Of a DNA stretch of 64,000 nucleotides, positions 1 through 12,570 are shown in pieces. The position numbers and the translations under genes are program-made. The stretch comes from Kryptolebias marmoratus (Eukaryota > Chordata > Actinopteri > Cyprinodontiformes > Rivulidae). Position 1 is the first letter of the stretch, and every line of letters begins with the position of its first letter. The stretch covers positions 17,489,829 to 17,553,828 of the forward strand of contig NC_051439.1 in NCBI RefSeq assembly GCF_001649575.2, in the 5' to 3' direction. The notes beneath the pieces are model-generated. The model did no database searches. It saw only the letters and a program-made list of their open reading frames with translations, and was not told the origin of the DNA.

Positions 1-150
1 CCCTTCTGTGTGGATGACCTTCCCTCTCTTTGTAACCATCCGACCGCACTTCTCTAGTCCGAATGATATCCCAATGTCAGTGCTGTAGATCCTGGTGGTG
101 TGGATCAGTGAGTCGATGTCTCGCTCACTCTTGGCATACAGCTTGATGCC
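1..150 (-). mobile_element. fragment of a non-LTR retrotransposon reverse transcriptase
   Basis: On the minus strand the first ~150 bases stay open and translate as GIKLYAKSERDIDSLIHTTR, then IYSTDIGISFGLEKCGRMVT and KRGKVIHTEG. This matches the reverse-transcriptase palm region (just after the catalytic DD box) of LINE-type elements common in fish genomes, as I remember them. The catalytic box itself is not preserved here: homology stops at the TA repeat. The element runs off the window start. Confidence 0.7.
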
Positions 151-172
151 AAGAGTCAGAGAGGTCAGAGAG

Positions 173-176
<4 letters not shown>

Positions 177-218
<42 letters not shown>
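177..218. repeat. (TA)n microsatellite
   Basis: About 21 TA units, next to the broken end of the LINE fragment. Confidence 0.95.
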
Positions 219-221
<3 letters not shown>

Positions 222-2480
222 TATAAATGCATATATGTGTATTTTACGTCAGTATACGAAGACAAAAGTACCGAAGTTACCTGTAGCAGATTGAAGTGCT
301 TTAATTATGCAATAACTTAGGTATTGCTTATGTTGCATTTTGCATTTGTAGTTTAATTTCCTGTTCATTAAAACTTTAAATTATTTAGTTATTGAATAAG
401 TAATATTAGGTAGCCCACATTTCACCTGCAGCCCAAGAGCCTAATTGCCACTCAGCAAGAAATCTGGTCTATGTAATATTTAAACTTTACATTGTTTTAC
501 TTATTTACACTAAATGAAACTGTAGCAGTGTTTCATAGCAGTGGCAACATTTACAGGCCAGTAGGTGTGCTGTGAATCTGGTGCATGGATGAGTCTGACA
601 AGCTCCCAAGTGGTCTTTTATGTGTTCTTTGGCTGCAGTTTGGAATGCACGCGAAATGTCAGCGAGCCTATGAGGACTTGTTTCAGTAGCAGCCAACTGG
701 AGTCAGACTGAATTGTAGCAGTGAGCAGCCTCAGAAGCATCCATGCTTAGTGCTCAAGTACTTTATGGGTGTTTAAGGCTTTGATGCCTTCAAAATGTTT
801 TGATGTGATGATGAGGATCCTTCATTAATGTCTTTGTTGTTTTTTAAAAGCTTTGTCCTTCTTTTTATTGTTCATAGTCAGAAATATCTTGCAAGTTTCC
901 TTGGAATAATGCAATTATCATAGCATGATATTCTTTTGAATCATTTGACATTTAAGAAATGTTCCACAGGAGTGAACGGTGTGGCAGCAGAGGAGCTTGT
1001 ACCACCATCTTTTCTAGTTCAGCTGACTTCATTTGCATTTCAAATGGTTTTATTGAAGAAACAAGGTTTTTGCCAGCGGCTTCTGAAATGATGCACAACC
1101 AAAAATAGCTTTGCTGCATGTCATTCAAATGTACCACCCAGTCTTGAACATGGTCCTGAATGCAGAGCTCACACTTGAGTCATAACAGCTTATTGACTCA
1201 TGTTACACAAAGCGCAACACAGTCATTTGGGAGGAAGACGAGTGCAGCCCAGAGGATCTGAGTAGACTTCATTAATTCTATCCACTCAGCCTGGTGTCCA
1301 CAGTTCCACTTCTGATAGTATTTTCACTGTTATTTACAGAGTATTATGTGTAACCTGGTTGGGAATCCATTGGTGGGGTTTTCAGTGTCCTCTACTCGTC
1401 TTTGGAAGTTGTTTCCACCCCGGTAATGTGTAAATTTCATTTTGTCCTTGGCTGTGTTGGGAGATGGTTGCAGTTCAGATAAGCTTTTCCAGCCTACTTT
1501 TATATCAATACATAATATTCCACCTAGAAGATTACTGTGTAGCCTTTAGCTGATATTCATAGATAATCCAAGGTGGACTCTCCCAATCCTTCATCCCCCT
1601 CCATTTTCTCTCCTTCACCCCCTCCTCATTCTCTCCTCCTTCTCACACTTTTCCTCTCGTCTTCTCGCCTGTCTCGTGCGCTCCTCCTCACTGTGCTGCC
1701 GCCTGCAGATAGTAATTAATCAGGGGATCGATGTGAAGCCTATCTCCAAGCTGAGGCATCTATAATGTCGATAATGCCGCTCGATGGCCCTTCTCCCAGG
1801 AGAGCTGAGAGTCTTCAGGGCAAACATGCCTGACTTTGCATCGAGAAGCCTGAGCTAGATCATGTTTGGTACAGTGTATGTCTTGGTGTGCTTAAATGTA
1901 ACTTCCCTTCCTTCATTTGTCTTTATTTTTGCTCAGGACATAATATGTTTTGTGAGGAAAAAGATTGAACATTTACAAGAAAGAGGAGCTAAAAGAAAGT
2001 AAACTTTAAGATGCTTACACAACTAAAATGATCAAGATAAAGATGGAGTGGTTGTGAGGTTTGTGCTCAACTACCAGGTTTTATTTTTTTAATCCAAAGT
2101 GTGATTTCTTCCTAAGCTAATTTAAAAAAAGAACCAAAAATTAAAAATATGATTTAAAAGTCCAGAAAGTTTTGTTGCACGCAAGGTTCAGACCTGAGCC
2201 TGCTGCAAAGAAGACCAGTGTTTCATTTTTTAATTTGCAACTATGAAGAAAATAGGAGTGTTCTCACTGTTTCTGTTTAAGTTTGAGTATTTTTCTCACC
2301 TTGTGATGCAAACCAGTGACACTGACACATTCATCAGTGCAGGCTTTGCCTCCACAGACAGTATGACTCATTCTTCCCACAATGTATTCTTATTAGGATC
2401 ATTTAACTTAATCAACAAGAATAACAACTCTCTTACAATCCTGCCTCTGAAGTTGCTGGTAAAGTTTGCTGCTTTAGTCA
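219..2480 (+). other. myt1l intron, segment with a pyrimidine tract and a candidate regulatory block
   Basis: No exon found. An octamer-like ATTTGCAT lies at 1031. A C/T-rich tract covers about 1575-1690, and directly after it comes GC-balanced, non-repetitive sequence (1700-1870) with taattaatca and gcctgactttgcat words, which looks like conserved non-coding DNA. Conservation could not be tested. Confidence 0.4.
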
Positions 2481-2618
2481 TACAGGCTTGAACTTGTTAA
2501 AATTAGCACAATCCAAAATTACAAATAAATAACCTTAAAATGTGCCGATTTTAAGAAGTTCTGAATACTGCCACATTTTTCCTTCGACGCAAAATTAAAA
2601 TTCAGCAGCAGAGTCCAG
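2481..2618 (+). repeat. local duplication, copy 1
   Basis: About 138 bp, from gcttgaacttgttaaa to cagcagcagagtccag, which recurs 711 bp downstream (3192-3327) with scattered substitutions. Shared words include ataaataaccttaaaatgtg and gcagcagagtccag. Confidence 0.85.
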
Positions 2619-3137
2619 TTTCCTTTGATTGGTCAGTTTTAGAGACTACATCAGATACCACCCACTGTTTAGTTAAAGTTTAAAACTTTGATTAAGCATT
2701 TTATTGGATAAAAAGTTAGCATATGCAGCAGAAACCACTCAAGCTGTCAAAAGTTTAAAATTAGTTTTTGGACATTGAAAATTTTATAAAGACATGTTCA
2801 CTTAAAAATATCAAGTTCATGCAACTCTCAAAAGAATTAGGAAAATGAATGAATAAATGGAATATAGAGTTTTGCTTTCTTTTGCTGGCCAGAATCTAAA
2901 GCTTATACTTGAAATTTTAAATTAAGAAGACCTAAAGATTCTGTGATATGCCTGAAAGGGTCATGTTGCATTGACCAAAGAGTTTAGACAAAGTACAGTG
3001 GGAATCTTTTCCTATCCAAACGCCCTGGTCAGACTTTTAAAAGGAGACTGCATAGCTGGTTGAATCTCCTTAGACTTAAAGATTACTAGAACCAGCAGTT
3101 TTAAAAATTATTTAATATTTCAAAGAGCACATTAAAC

Positions 3138-3172
3138 ATGTGGTTTTCATTGTGGAACATTGAAAACCACAT
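3138..3172. repeat. inverted repeat, 12-bp arms
   Basis: The arms atgtggttttca (3138-3149) and tgaaaaccacat (3161-3172) are perfect reverse complements around an 11-nt loop (ttgtggaacat). Confidence 0.85.
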
Positions 3173-3191
3173 TTTAACAAGTTCTAGCTTG

Positions 3192-3327
3192 TATGGCTTG
3201 AACTTGTTAAAGCTAGCAGGATCCAAAATTCAAAATAAATAACCTTAAAATGTGTTGATGTTTGAAGTTTTGAATACTGCCATGTTTTTCCTTCAGTGCA
3301 GAATTAAAATGCAGCAGCAGAGTCCAG
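3192..3327 (+). repeat. local duplication, copy 2
   Basis: Second copy of the 2481-2618 unit in the same orientation. It is flanked upstream by a 12-bp-arm hairpin (3138-3172). Confidence 0.85.
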
Positions 3328-6300
3328 CTTGTGCTTTCAATGTTCCACAAGTCATGTTGTCTTATTATTGATTTTCACTTTCAATCATTTTGGAATTTAC
3401 AAATGAAGATACAACTCAGTTTTAAGTCTTACTTATAAGCAACAGAAATTTGTCAAGTTCTATTTTTTTGAGAGCACTATTGGACTGAAGGTACCAAAAC
3501 TTAACCACAGAGAAGATGAAGATTTTCAAGGGGTTTAGAAAATGCTTTAAATCTGCTGATATCATAAGTGTGTCAGTTGGGCCCTGCAGCACATTTTATA
3601 GACTCTGATTAACTTTTTAATTCAGTTTCATACATTATATATAAATCAGTAATGCACCAGTTACAAGTCCCTTGGCTCTTGGTTTCATGTCTGACTTTTC
3701 AAACACCAAACTGTCATCGTAATCTTAGACTCATGGATTTAGAAATTCCATCTGTTTAGACAAAAAAATAAATAAAAAAGTCTCAGGTTGTGTTACAGAT
3801 TTAATGTTGTGTGAAGAGAAGCCATTGTTTCAGCTGCTTTTGTTTTTGTTCAGTGAAAGCGTCAAAGATAGTGAAGTTAAATACATCAATTTTCTTTCTC
3901 TTTGACTTGTTTTTTGAATACTCTAAATTAAAGGCAACTTTAACAGAGACCCCCATATATCGATAAACCTCATCATGGTGTTCAAACAATAGCTGGGGTG
4001 GAGCCTTAGTGCGGCACTCAAAGCTCACAGTATAAACATTCCCCCCACATCTTCTCTCTCATTTGCATATTTACAGTCTGCCATGCTAATCATGCTTATT
4101 GGGGTGTGTAAGTCCTGCGCATGAGTTGAATAGCAAAGGATAGCTTTGTGCCAGAGACTACACAGTAGAGGCACTGAGATTTAAAAAAAAATCTGTCCTA
4201 GCCTTTTTATTTCTGGAAATCCACGTTTTCTCCTGCAATAATCCAATTTTCGAAAGACAAAAACAGCTATCTTACATAACTGGGGCAGCACAGGGTTTTG
4301 CTAATTATGGTGCAAATGCTCAGTGAAGAATTCCCCTCATTTTAAACAAGATTTCCGCTGATATTTTTGTGGGTGCAGCTGAGCAAGACAAGCTCCCACA
4401 GGATGACACCTAAAATAGATCCGAACCTCTCATTATGCAGGATAGTAATGTTTGGTAATTTGTCTGCATGTTTTTGAAACTATTCTCACCAAAATTACAA
4501 AACTGCATAAATGCATGTGCAGATTTTCAAGGAGGTTCCCTTACTTGACTGGAGTTGGCAAGCAAAGGTAAACAATTTGCTCCTTTTTATTTGCAATGAT
4601 CGAAAATGTTCCAGGAAACCCAATTTACAAGATTTCACCTTGAACACGCAGATTTTATTGTCAGTCCCAGTGTGCTTTACCACTGAAGAGTTGAGAACAG
4701 TTAAGTAAGGTGGATCACTGCTAAAGCTCCTTATTTTTCTCCTGTCAGATTTTTGCTTCCATATATGACATATTGTCCAGATGAAAGGGGTGTCCGCCCC
4801 TTTAATTGCCAGTGTCAGAGCTGAAACAGGACATGCCAGAGTAAATTAAATTATTTAACATAATGTTGACATGATTTCCTCCTCTGGCAGCTTACACAAC
4901 ATGCATCCATATGCTACATATACAATAATCTCTGCTTTGTACAGAATGTCATTCTCAGTTTGCTCCCTGTGAATCCTGACTATTAAGCTTTGAGCCTGAG
5001 CTCCTTCAGTCATTCTGTGCATCGTTGTAGGGTTGACAGACACCATGGTATCAATCTTGAAGCAAGAATGAATTTTTTTCCCCCCCTATTCTCCATCACC
5101 ACCTCTACATCAGCACACACACTGTGCACTTCAGTTAATTAAAGGCAGCTAAAACAAACACGAAGGAATCAGTACATCGCAATGCCTGAGACTGCCTTCC
5201 CTCTCGCTCTCCCTACCTTTGGTCTCTCCTTTCTCTTCCTTCCTCCTCTTTCTTCATCTTGACATTCCTCTTCGCTTCTCCTTCCTGCCCCTTATTGGTT
5301 CCCCTTTTCCCTCCTCTCTTCCTCCCTTGCTCCTTTCTCCCTTCCTTCCTTTTCTCTCCTTACCCCCCTCTTCTCTCTCGGCTGTCTCAGGCAGAGCTAA
5401 TTCCCTCTTCAGATGGTGCGGCTCTCATTTGCATACTTATCAAAGTATTTGGACTATCCGACAGAAGCTGTAGGAAGGTGGGGTCATTAATATGTTAATT
5501 AGCCCCACCATCCTTTTTTTTCTCCCCCCAAGCTTTTAAATGCTGGTGCACCATCCATATCTTCTACCTCTTTCCGTGCTATACACTCTTTCAGGCCCTG
5601 AAAATGCCATAAGACTGTAGAGACATTCAAACATGGCTATATAATATGCTCACAGTGTGTGTCGAGTCCATATACTTTCGCACAATTGGTTTAAAATAAA
5701 TATTTGCACCAAAATAGCATCAAATATCACATATTTTTCCTATATTTTGATCCTCATGCAATAATCTTGGCAGCTGCATCCATTAAAAACAAGTTTTAGA
5801 TTAGTTTATGCACGTCTCTCCAGAGCATTAAACTCAGTGAAATTACCAGTGTAAATCTAGAAAAGATAAAGGTAAAATAAAAGCAAATTCTGAAGCACAA
5901 TAAAAGCAAAACTTCATACTTGAAGAGTTCATACCAAAAAAAGAAAGTAAGGTTTTGGAAATAAAGCTTTGTTTGTGTGTTGTTTCGAAGCCTAATTAAT
6001 TCCCAAACTACAAAACAACATATGTTTGGGCTGCATTGTGCAGCAACTCTTAGTTTCTGTAGTATTTAGAAAATTTGAAAATCAGATTTCATAAAAATAT
6101 GTAAAATGGTCATGACTTCTGCACATGGCTTCACAAACTGGAGGTGTAAAATGTGTTTAAATTCTGTGCCATAAATTTGGCTGGAAATCAAAACTTAATT
6201 TTTAAAATAATGGTGTCCACAGATTTGAATCCTTGTTGTGAATTTTTGAGCGCACCCAAAGAGTTTTGCTGACATTTTGCAGAGAAAGAGTACCATCTCT

Positions 6301-7601
6301 GATCTGACCTGCACTTATGTTGCACAAGAGCATAAACACGTAGTAAATAATGTTATATTTTCTATTAAAATGACAATTTAGAATACAGTAACAGTTTTTT
6401 CTTTCTTTCTTTCTCTCTTTTTAAATTTTGGAATCATTTTTCAACTATTCCCAACTTTAGTTGATACAGACAGTAAAATTGTGCTCATCTCACAAATGTT
6501 TGTGAGGTAAACTTGTTCAGTTCAGATAATTACTGCCATCCAGGTTTTGCTTATTAAAATCAGTTTCATATATATCATCAAGCTGAAAAACCCTGAGAAG
6601 TTGCACCCATTTTTTTAACCCTTAGTTGCAACAGTGACTAAGGAAATAGTATTTTCTTTGTTTTAGGTATACTTTTCACATGCTGCACTTAACATTTATT
6701 ATACAAACACATCTCCTTTAAATTGCGTTTTAATTATCATTTTATAAAATAATAAATGGATGCGCCTAAATTGATAAATGGTATTTGTTTTAAAAGTGAC
6801 ATTTTTTCAAAGAGCAACTTAGTTTATTTATTTCAGGTAACTTGTGTTTGTAATGCCACATTTATTTTCCAACTCTTTCATTTTCTATCAGTCAGACACA
6901 AATGAAGGCACATTGTTATTCTGGCATTCAAAGCATGATCACTGTTTGTAGTCAAACTCCTAATCAATGAGATGATGTTTTTCCTGTGAAAGTAACACGA
7001 TTGAAGTATTTGACCCAAACGTAAAAACTTAAAGGTCAGAGGTGAAGTCGCTCAGCTGCAGGGGAGACATTTGGTAGCTCTGATGAATGCAGGGTAATGG
7101 GTCAGCCATGCGGTAGGTGTTCTAACAAGGCTCGGGTGGTTGAGTGCTGAGGATCAGTCAACAACATTACAGGTGACTGACTAAAATGCTTGTGACAAGC
7201 AGCCGCGGCTGACGTTAATTACAAATGCCACAGGAAGTTAATAGCTAATGTTGGTGCGACACATCTTGGAATATCCGGTATGATTTAAAATTTCTGTTTT
7301 TGATTTGCCGAGCAAATTAGCAAAATCCACATCATTCTAACGTGTTTTCAGTGGAAGGTAACTGGTTCGGAAAATGAAAGGAAAGCTTGAAAATGAATCA
7401 TTTTTTATGGAATAGGAAGGTGATCAAGGACTGAGGTGTTTTTTGAAGTAGGTTTCAGTAATTAAATTTAAGTAAAAGTGTGTTGTTGCAACATTCAGTG
7501 CTTGAGTTTAACTGCCCAAACACTTTAACGATGGAGCAAGCAGAATCTGAATAAAGGCATAAAAAGTAACCCTACTCTTTTCCCTCTCTGTTTTGATCCC
7601 C
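3328..7601 (+). other. myt1l intron with candidate regulatory blocks
   Basis: No exon found. Octamer ATTTGCAT occurs at 4061-4068 and 5427-5434. A C/T tract spans about 5192-5385. Balanced, non-repetitive stretches at about 4780-5040, 5385-5515 and 7030-7270 resemble non-coding conserved elements. These are impressions from composition and homeodomain-type words (TAATTA, ATTAAT), not from alignment. Confidence 0.35.
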
Positions 7602-7640
7602 TTAATTTAAAACAGTTCTTGCTCAACTGTTTTAAATTAA
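7602..7640. repeat. perfect inverted repeat (16-bp stem, 7-nt loop)
   Basis: ttaatttaaaacagtt (7602-7617) and aactgttttaaattaa (7625-7640) are exact reverse complements with the loop cttgctc. Confidence 0.93.
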
Positions 7641-10600
7641 CAGTTAGGAAAGAAATGTTTTTGATTTTTTTTCATTTATCTGTCTTATTTTTTGAGGGGT
7701 TTTTTTACATTGCAGACAGTTTATGCCAATTGACAATTTTTTCTTGAATATTCAAAATACTTTTGACTCATTCAACTATCCATATCTAAATACAAAAGGA
7801 TTCGCTTAGTTTTTCTTTCTATCTGTTTTATTGTTTTGGTTTTGGATTCGGGCAGAAATGTGTAGGATGAATGGAGTGGGAAAAAGATCTGTTTTAATGC
7901 TCCTTTCTGTTTTTTTATTTTTTTTTTCATCCTTCATAAGAATATATAAAGTACTAATAAAAGCAATACACAAATAAACTCAGTCTAATTACTAAAATAC
8001 TAGTCGCTAGATTTAACTCTAGCTGGCTTTCTGAATAGCTGCTTGTTGGTTAAATTGGTGGCGTCCATGGCCAGCCCTGGCTCTGTCATTAAGCAAAGCT
8101 ACAACTTTTCCTTTAATTTTTTCTACCATACAACCAGGCTTTGCTACTTCTCCACATGGCATGTGCAATAAAACAAACCCTCCTCCCAATTCTAACCCTA
8201 AAGTGTTTGACACTCATTTGGCAGCGGTTCACACTGAGCAGTGTCAATGTGCATTTTCATCTCTCAAAAGAGAGACCTGTTATCGGCCAGAGTTTCCCAT
8301 CTTGTGTTTAATTTTCTAAAGCCTTAAACCAGCCAAGAGTAGTTGAAAAGGTAGTTCTAAACCACTTGAAGCACAAAATGCTGAAAGGTTGTTATGGTGT
8401 TGTTGCTTGATGCTGCTTTTCTGGGCTTAAAAATGGATTCAAAAAGCTTCTGCACTTGAGCATGCTTTTGTTTGGGCAACTTTCTTTTATTTTCATGCCC
8501 CTCTTGTGTACATTATTGCACCACTCTCATTACATTGTACCATCAGAGACATCTTCAGTAAATTAGAAAGACATTGTGTGTGTGTGTGCATGTGTGTGTG
8601 TGTTTCTACAACTCATCATTTTTTATGCTTTTCTTTCTTCTGTCTTATAACTAAAACAACAGAAAAGAGGTGTTTCAGATGAAAATGCTTTAATAGAATA
8701 GATGCGGTTTTGATAATAACAAATGAAAAATGAGAATAGAAATAAAGAATTAGATGAGCATTAGATGAAGTGGGATGAGAGGAGCCCTCACCTTGTTCTC
8801 AGTAACAATATAAGTCTCACAAATCCACCTGGCCTTGCCTCTGAAGGCATATTTCTCTCTGTGCCAAACTGCGAAGGTGTTCAATTCAGCCCACGCAGGG
8901 CACACTTCATAATTACTCTCACTTTGAACGCAATTTTCTGGCTGTGGGAAATGATTGACAGATCGTATCCCTGGTGTCAGGTGGCCGGCCACGCCCCTCC
9001 TGACTACGGCAGAAATTAGAGAACAGCAGGAGCTAAATTACACCTTAGCAAAGACCTGTGGCAGGAGGACAGGAAGGGAAGCATGATGAATGAGAAAAAG
9101 ATCAGAACAGAAAGGTAGAGGGTGAGTCGCGTGGGAGCATGGAGATGATTGGTGGAATAGCTCGGAAACACATTTGTAGTCGTGTACGAGCACACAGAGG
9201 CACGCACTGAGGTAATGGGTCTGCAATACTATTGGAGTGCAAAGGGAGAGACACTTAAATGCCATTTCTGCAGCTGGGATGCTGTTTACTCCCTCAGTCA
9301 TCTCTGCTCTCTCTACTTTGTCATGCTCTCAAAGCACTCAGACTGAAATGCGAGCAGCAAGCAGCCAGCAGAGTGGCACATGGACTCTCAGGGTATGCAA
9401 GAGTTCAGCAGCAGGAAGTGGATGGGAAGAGTGACAGATCATTGTAGAAATACAGATAACTGGTGGACATCATCTCATCAGATGCTGCGCTCACATCAAT
9501 CCATATTTAGTCATTTGTAATAGGCTGTACTTACATTTCAGTCAACAACTGCAACGAAAAGATCGAAACTATCAATGTACTGCGTGGACTTACAGATATT
9601 GTGTTTGTTTTTAAGCAGGGACATAGTGTAGCTTCTGATTTTCTTCTTTTTTTTCCCCATTCTGCACCCTCTTCCTTCCCACTTCCATCACTCATCAGAT
9701 GCAGGAAATAATCACCAGACTAGAACTCCAAATGTGCATTCAACAGATCCTCAAGCAAAAACAAAACAAAAAAATCTCATGTGCCTCCTCATTTTTGCAG
9801 TGTATTTTTAAAAAGTACCATGTTTATGTCACTTTCAGCACAGTTTTACTGTGATTAAATCTCTAAAACTAAGTCTAACGGCTGCTGGCCTTGTTTTGTT
9901 GTGTATTTTTTATTTCATAATTTAACAAAGGGCTCAAAAGGATTGACAGCTGGAGAGAAATTTATTTTAGCAGTAATAACATCATTTCACATGGTTTGGG
10001 CAGTCATGCAATCTGAAGCTTTCTCCCTGAGAGTAGCAACAGTGATACTAATATTTCTTAGTTATCTTTAAGGCAGTAATTGGACACAGTTAGCATAACA
10101 TTGCCTTTACAAATAAGCATGTTTTCATAACATTGGTAGACATTCTGACTCCAAGCAGGTTTCTCTGGGCCACTGTGGCCTTGATTAACTATAATATTGA
10201 TAAACATGATACTTCAGTTTCATTTGCTATTTTCTACAGTTTTAATTAAAACCTATTCACACCGTCCTTTGCATTATCTGGCAACAAAATGAAAAAAAAA
10301 ACATCTATAGAAGTTTTCTTTTTACTGTAGTAAACATTAGTTTTTACTTTCATTATTTGTAATAGACCAGAGGTGTAAGTCAAACCTTATCTGCAGCAGG
10401 TACTTCAAGCAGCTACCACATACATGGTTATCCTAGCATCATAGATGTTGTCTGACTGAGAAATTAGCTGTAACATAAAAAGTTCTGTCATGCAAAAGTG
10501 ACAAAGTTTAAAATACTTAATATAGCATTTTTTAAACTAAGTAAAAAATGTTTCAAATGGCAAACATTTGCTTGATTTGCTGCTATTAGCTTGTCTCCCA

Positions 10601-12570
10601 TTTCTTACTTATTCTGTAAACTGAGATCGCTCAGACTAATGTCTAATGCAGGTAAGATACTGACAGCTCATAGAACTCCACACAATCCCACTCAAAAGCA
10701 CACAAAGGCACCATTCAAGGGAACCTCCAAAATTATATTTCTTGTTCTGTAAAGATGCTTTTTTTATCTTTAAATGTTAAATCTTCCAAAAATTATCAAA
10801 ATTATCAACCTGCGATGTGACAATTTTCAGGCAAAATAAAAATCTGTGAGGTTTTTTGAACTAAATGAACTTTAAAAGCAGTATTTTACTGAATTTGGCT
10901 ATTATTTTTTGATTGAAAAATTTCACTTGACTGTCAAATCTCATACTTTTATGAAAAATATTGTAGATATGAATATATTTACGACAAGATGCATATTCAA
11001 AACCACTTGTGGCTGCAGTCTGATGGTCCTCTAAGTGTTTGTGCTAAGACAGATGGTGAACTTTAGGTTTACCTCTTCCTGAGTAAAGTGCTACCAGGCT
11101 GACATCAAGAGCCCTCGACTGGAGCAGAGTCCTCCGAACAGACTCTTCACCTGAAGAAAGAGAGAGATAGAGATACACACATGCTGCACATCCACACCTC
11201 CAAACATCCTCTCAACGCACTGACACAAATGTAGACATGCAAGTCGCACACTCACACACATCTCCTAAGCCCTCACACACAAACACAACCTACTTCACAT
11301 GTAGAGCAGCATTCCCAGCTGAGTGCCTCTCTCCAACCTGGCAATTTCAGCGGAAAGAGAATCCAGCTAAAGCACACAGGGCGTCATGCTGATTTCACAA
11401 CAGGGGGCTTGAATGGCAGAATGGCCTCACTACAGCCCTCGTTACTGATCCGGCAAGATCCAACTCATCTGGTTCAATAGCACTCCATCGTTTGCACTTG
11501 TGAGTGCATACACAAGTGGAGCTGGATCCCAATTTTTCACAATCTTGTTACAGCCACGTTGGATTGTCGCTGCAATATTTGGCATCCATACATAAATCCA
11601 GCAGAGAATTCTGTCTATGCGAACATTTTGTACAGGGAAACATAATGTAGATAACAAAGCAACACCTAACAAGGATGTTCGAAATGACATTTAGTTTCTA
11701 GGTTGCACAAGATGCTTCTATAAATGAATCATGAGTAAATCTGTGAGGTGTGAATAATAGATGGGAGGAGAAGTAAAAAACAAAGGAGTGCTGGTATTAT
11801 TTGTTAATAAGACACTCTGGAGCATCACTAACTAGATCTCATTACCTGAATACTCTCTGGCACACATACCACACACACATCCACAGACACACAACCCACA
11901 TGCCAAACACATACAGAGGTCTCTCATCCTCTATGACTATTTTTACCTGTGAAACCTGTCGTTGCCTAGCACTTCGTAATTACATCCCACACTCCTCCAA
12001 CAAATGATTAGAAGCAGTGATGGATGTGTTAACACTGTCACCTAAAGATGCCTCAGTGCAAAGCTAATTATGCGCCCATGCATGTGTCATATACCTGATA
12101 CATGCGATAGCCCCCTCAGCCTCCTGCTATAACTTTGGAGGAAGTATGATAAAGGTGGACGTTGTGTCTTCGGTTAATTAACAGATAAGACATGATGAAG
12201 TAACTCCACAGCTGATTAATAGAATTCTGTAGCTCAGTAGCTCAAATAGGTATGGTAAAGTGACAGGAAGGGTTCCTTTAATGACTTTAGGTTTTCTTCC
12301 TCAAACATTATATCTTAAAATGTGATTCCCTTCTTATTTTTCTTGCAATGCCGTATACAGTTGCCATAAAAATAAATTGAATTCTAAAGCTTTCCTTATT
12401 AGAACACGCCAAACAATTGTCTGGTCTTCATCAGGTTTTAAAATTAGGTCAATTAGATAAATAAAACCTCAACAGCACTTGTCATTTTGTAAGGATTCAT
12501 TATTATAATTATTATTAATAATAATTTATTATTTTTAAAACATTTTTATCTGAGCCAAAAAGTAGAAATA
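7641..12570 (+). other. myt1l intron, no gene found
   Basis: Mostly AT-rich unique sequence. A (TG)n tract interrupted by CA lies at 8574-8603. The block 8760-9030 is less AT-rich and non-repetitive and could be a regulatory element. A CA-rich stretch lies at 11160-11300. Short open frames on both strands show no family resemblance. Confidence 0.5.
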
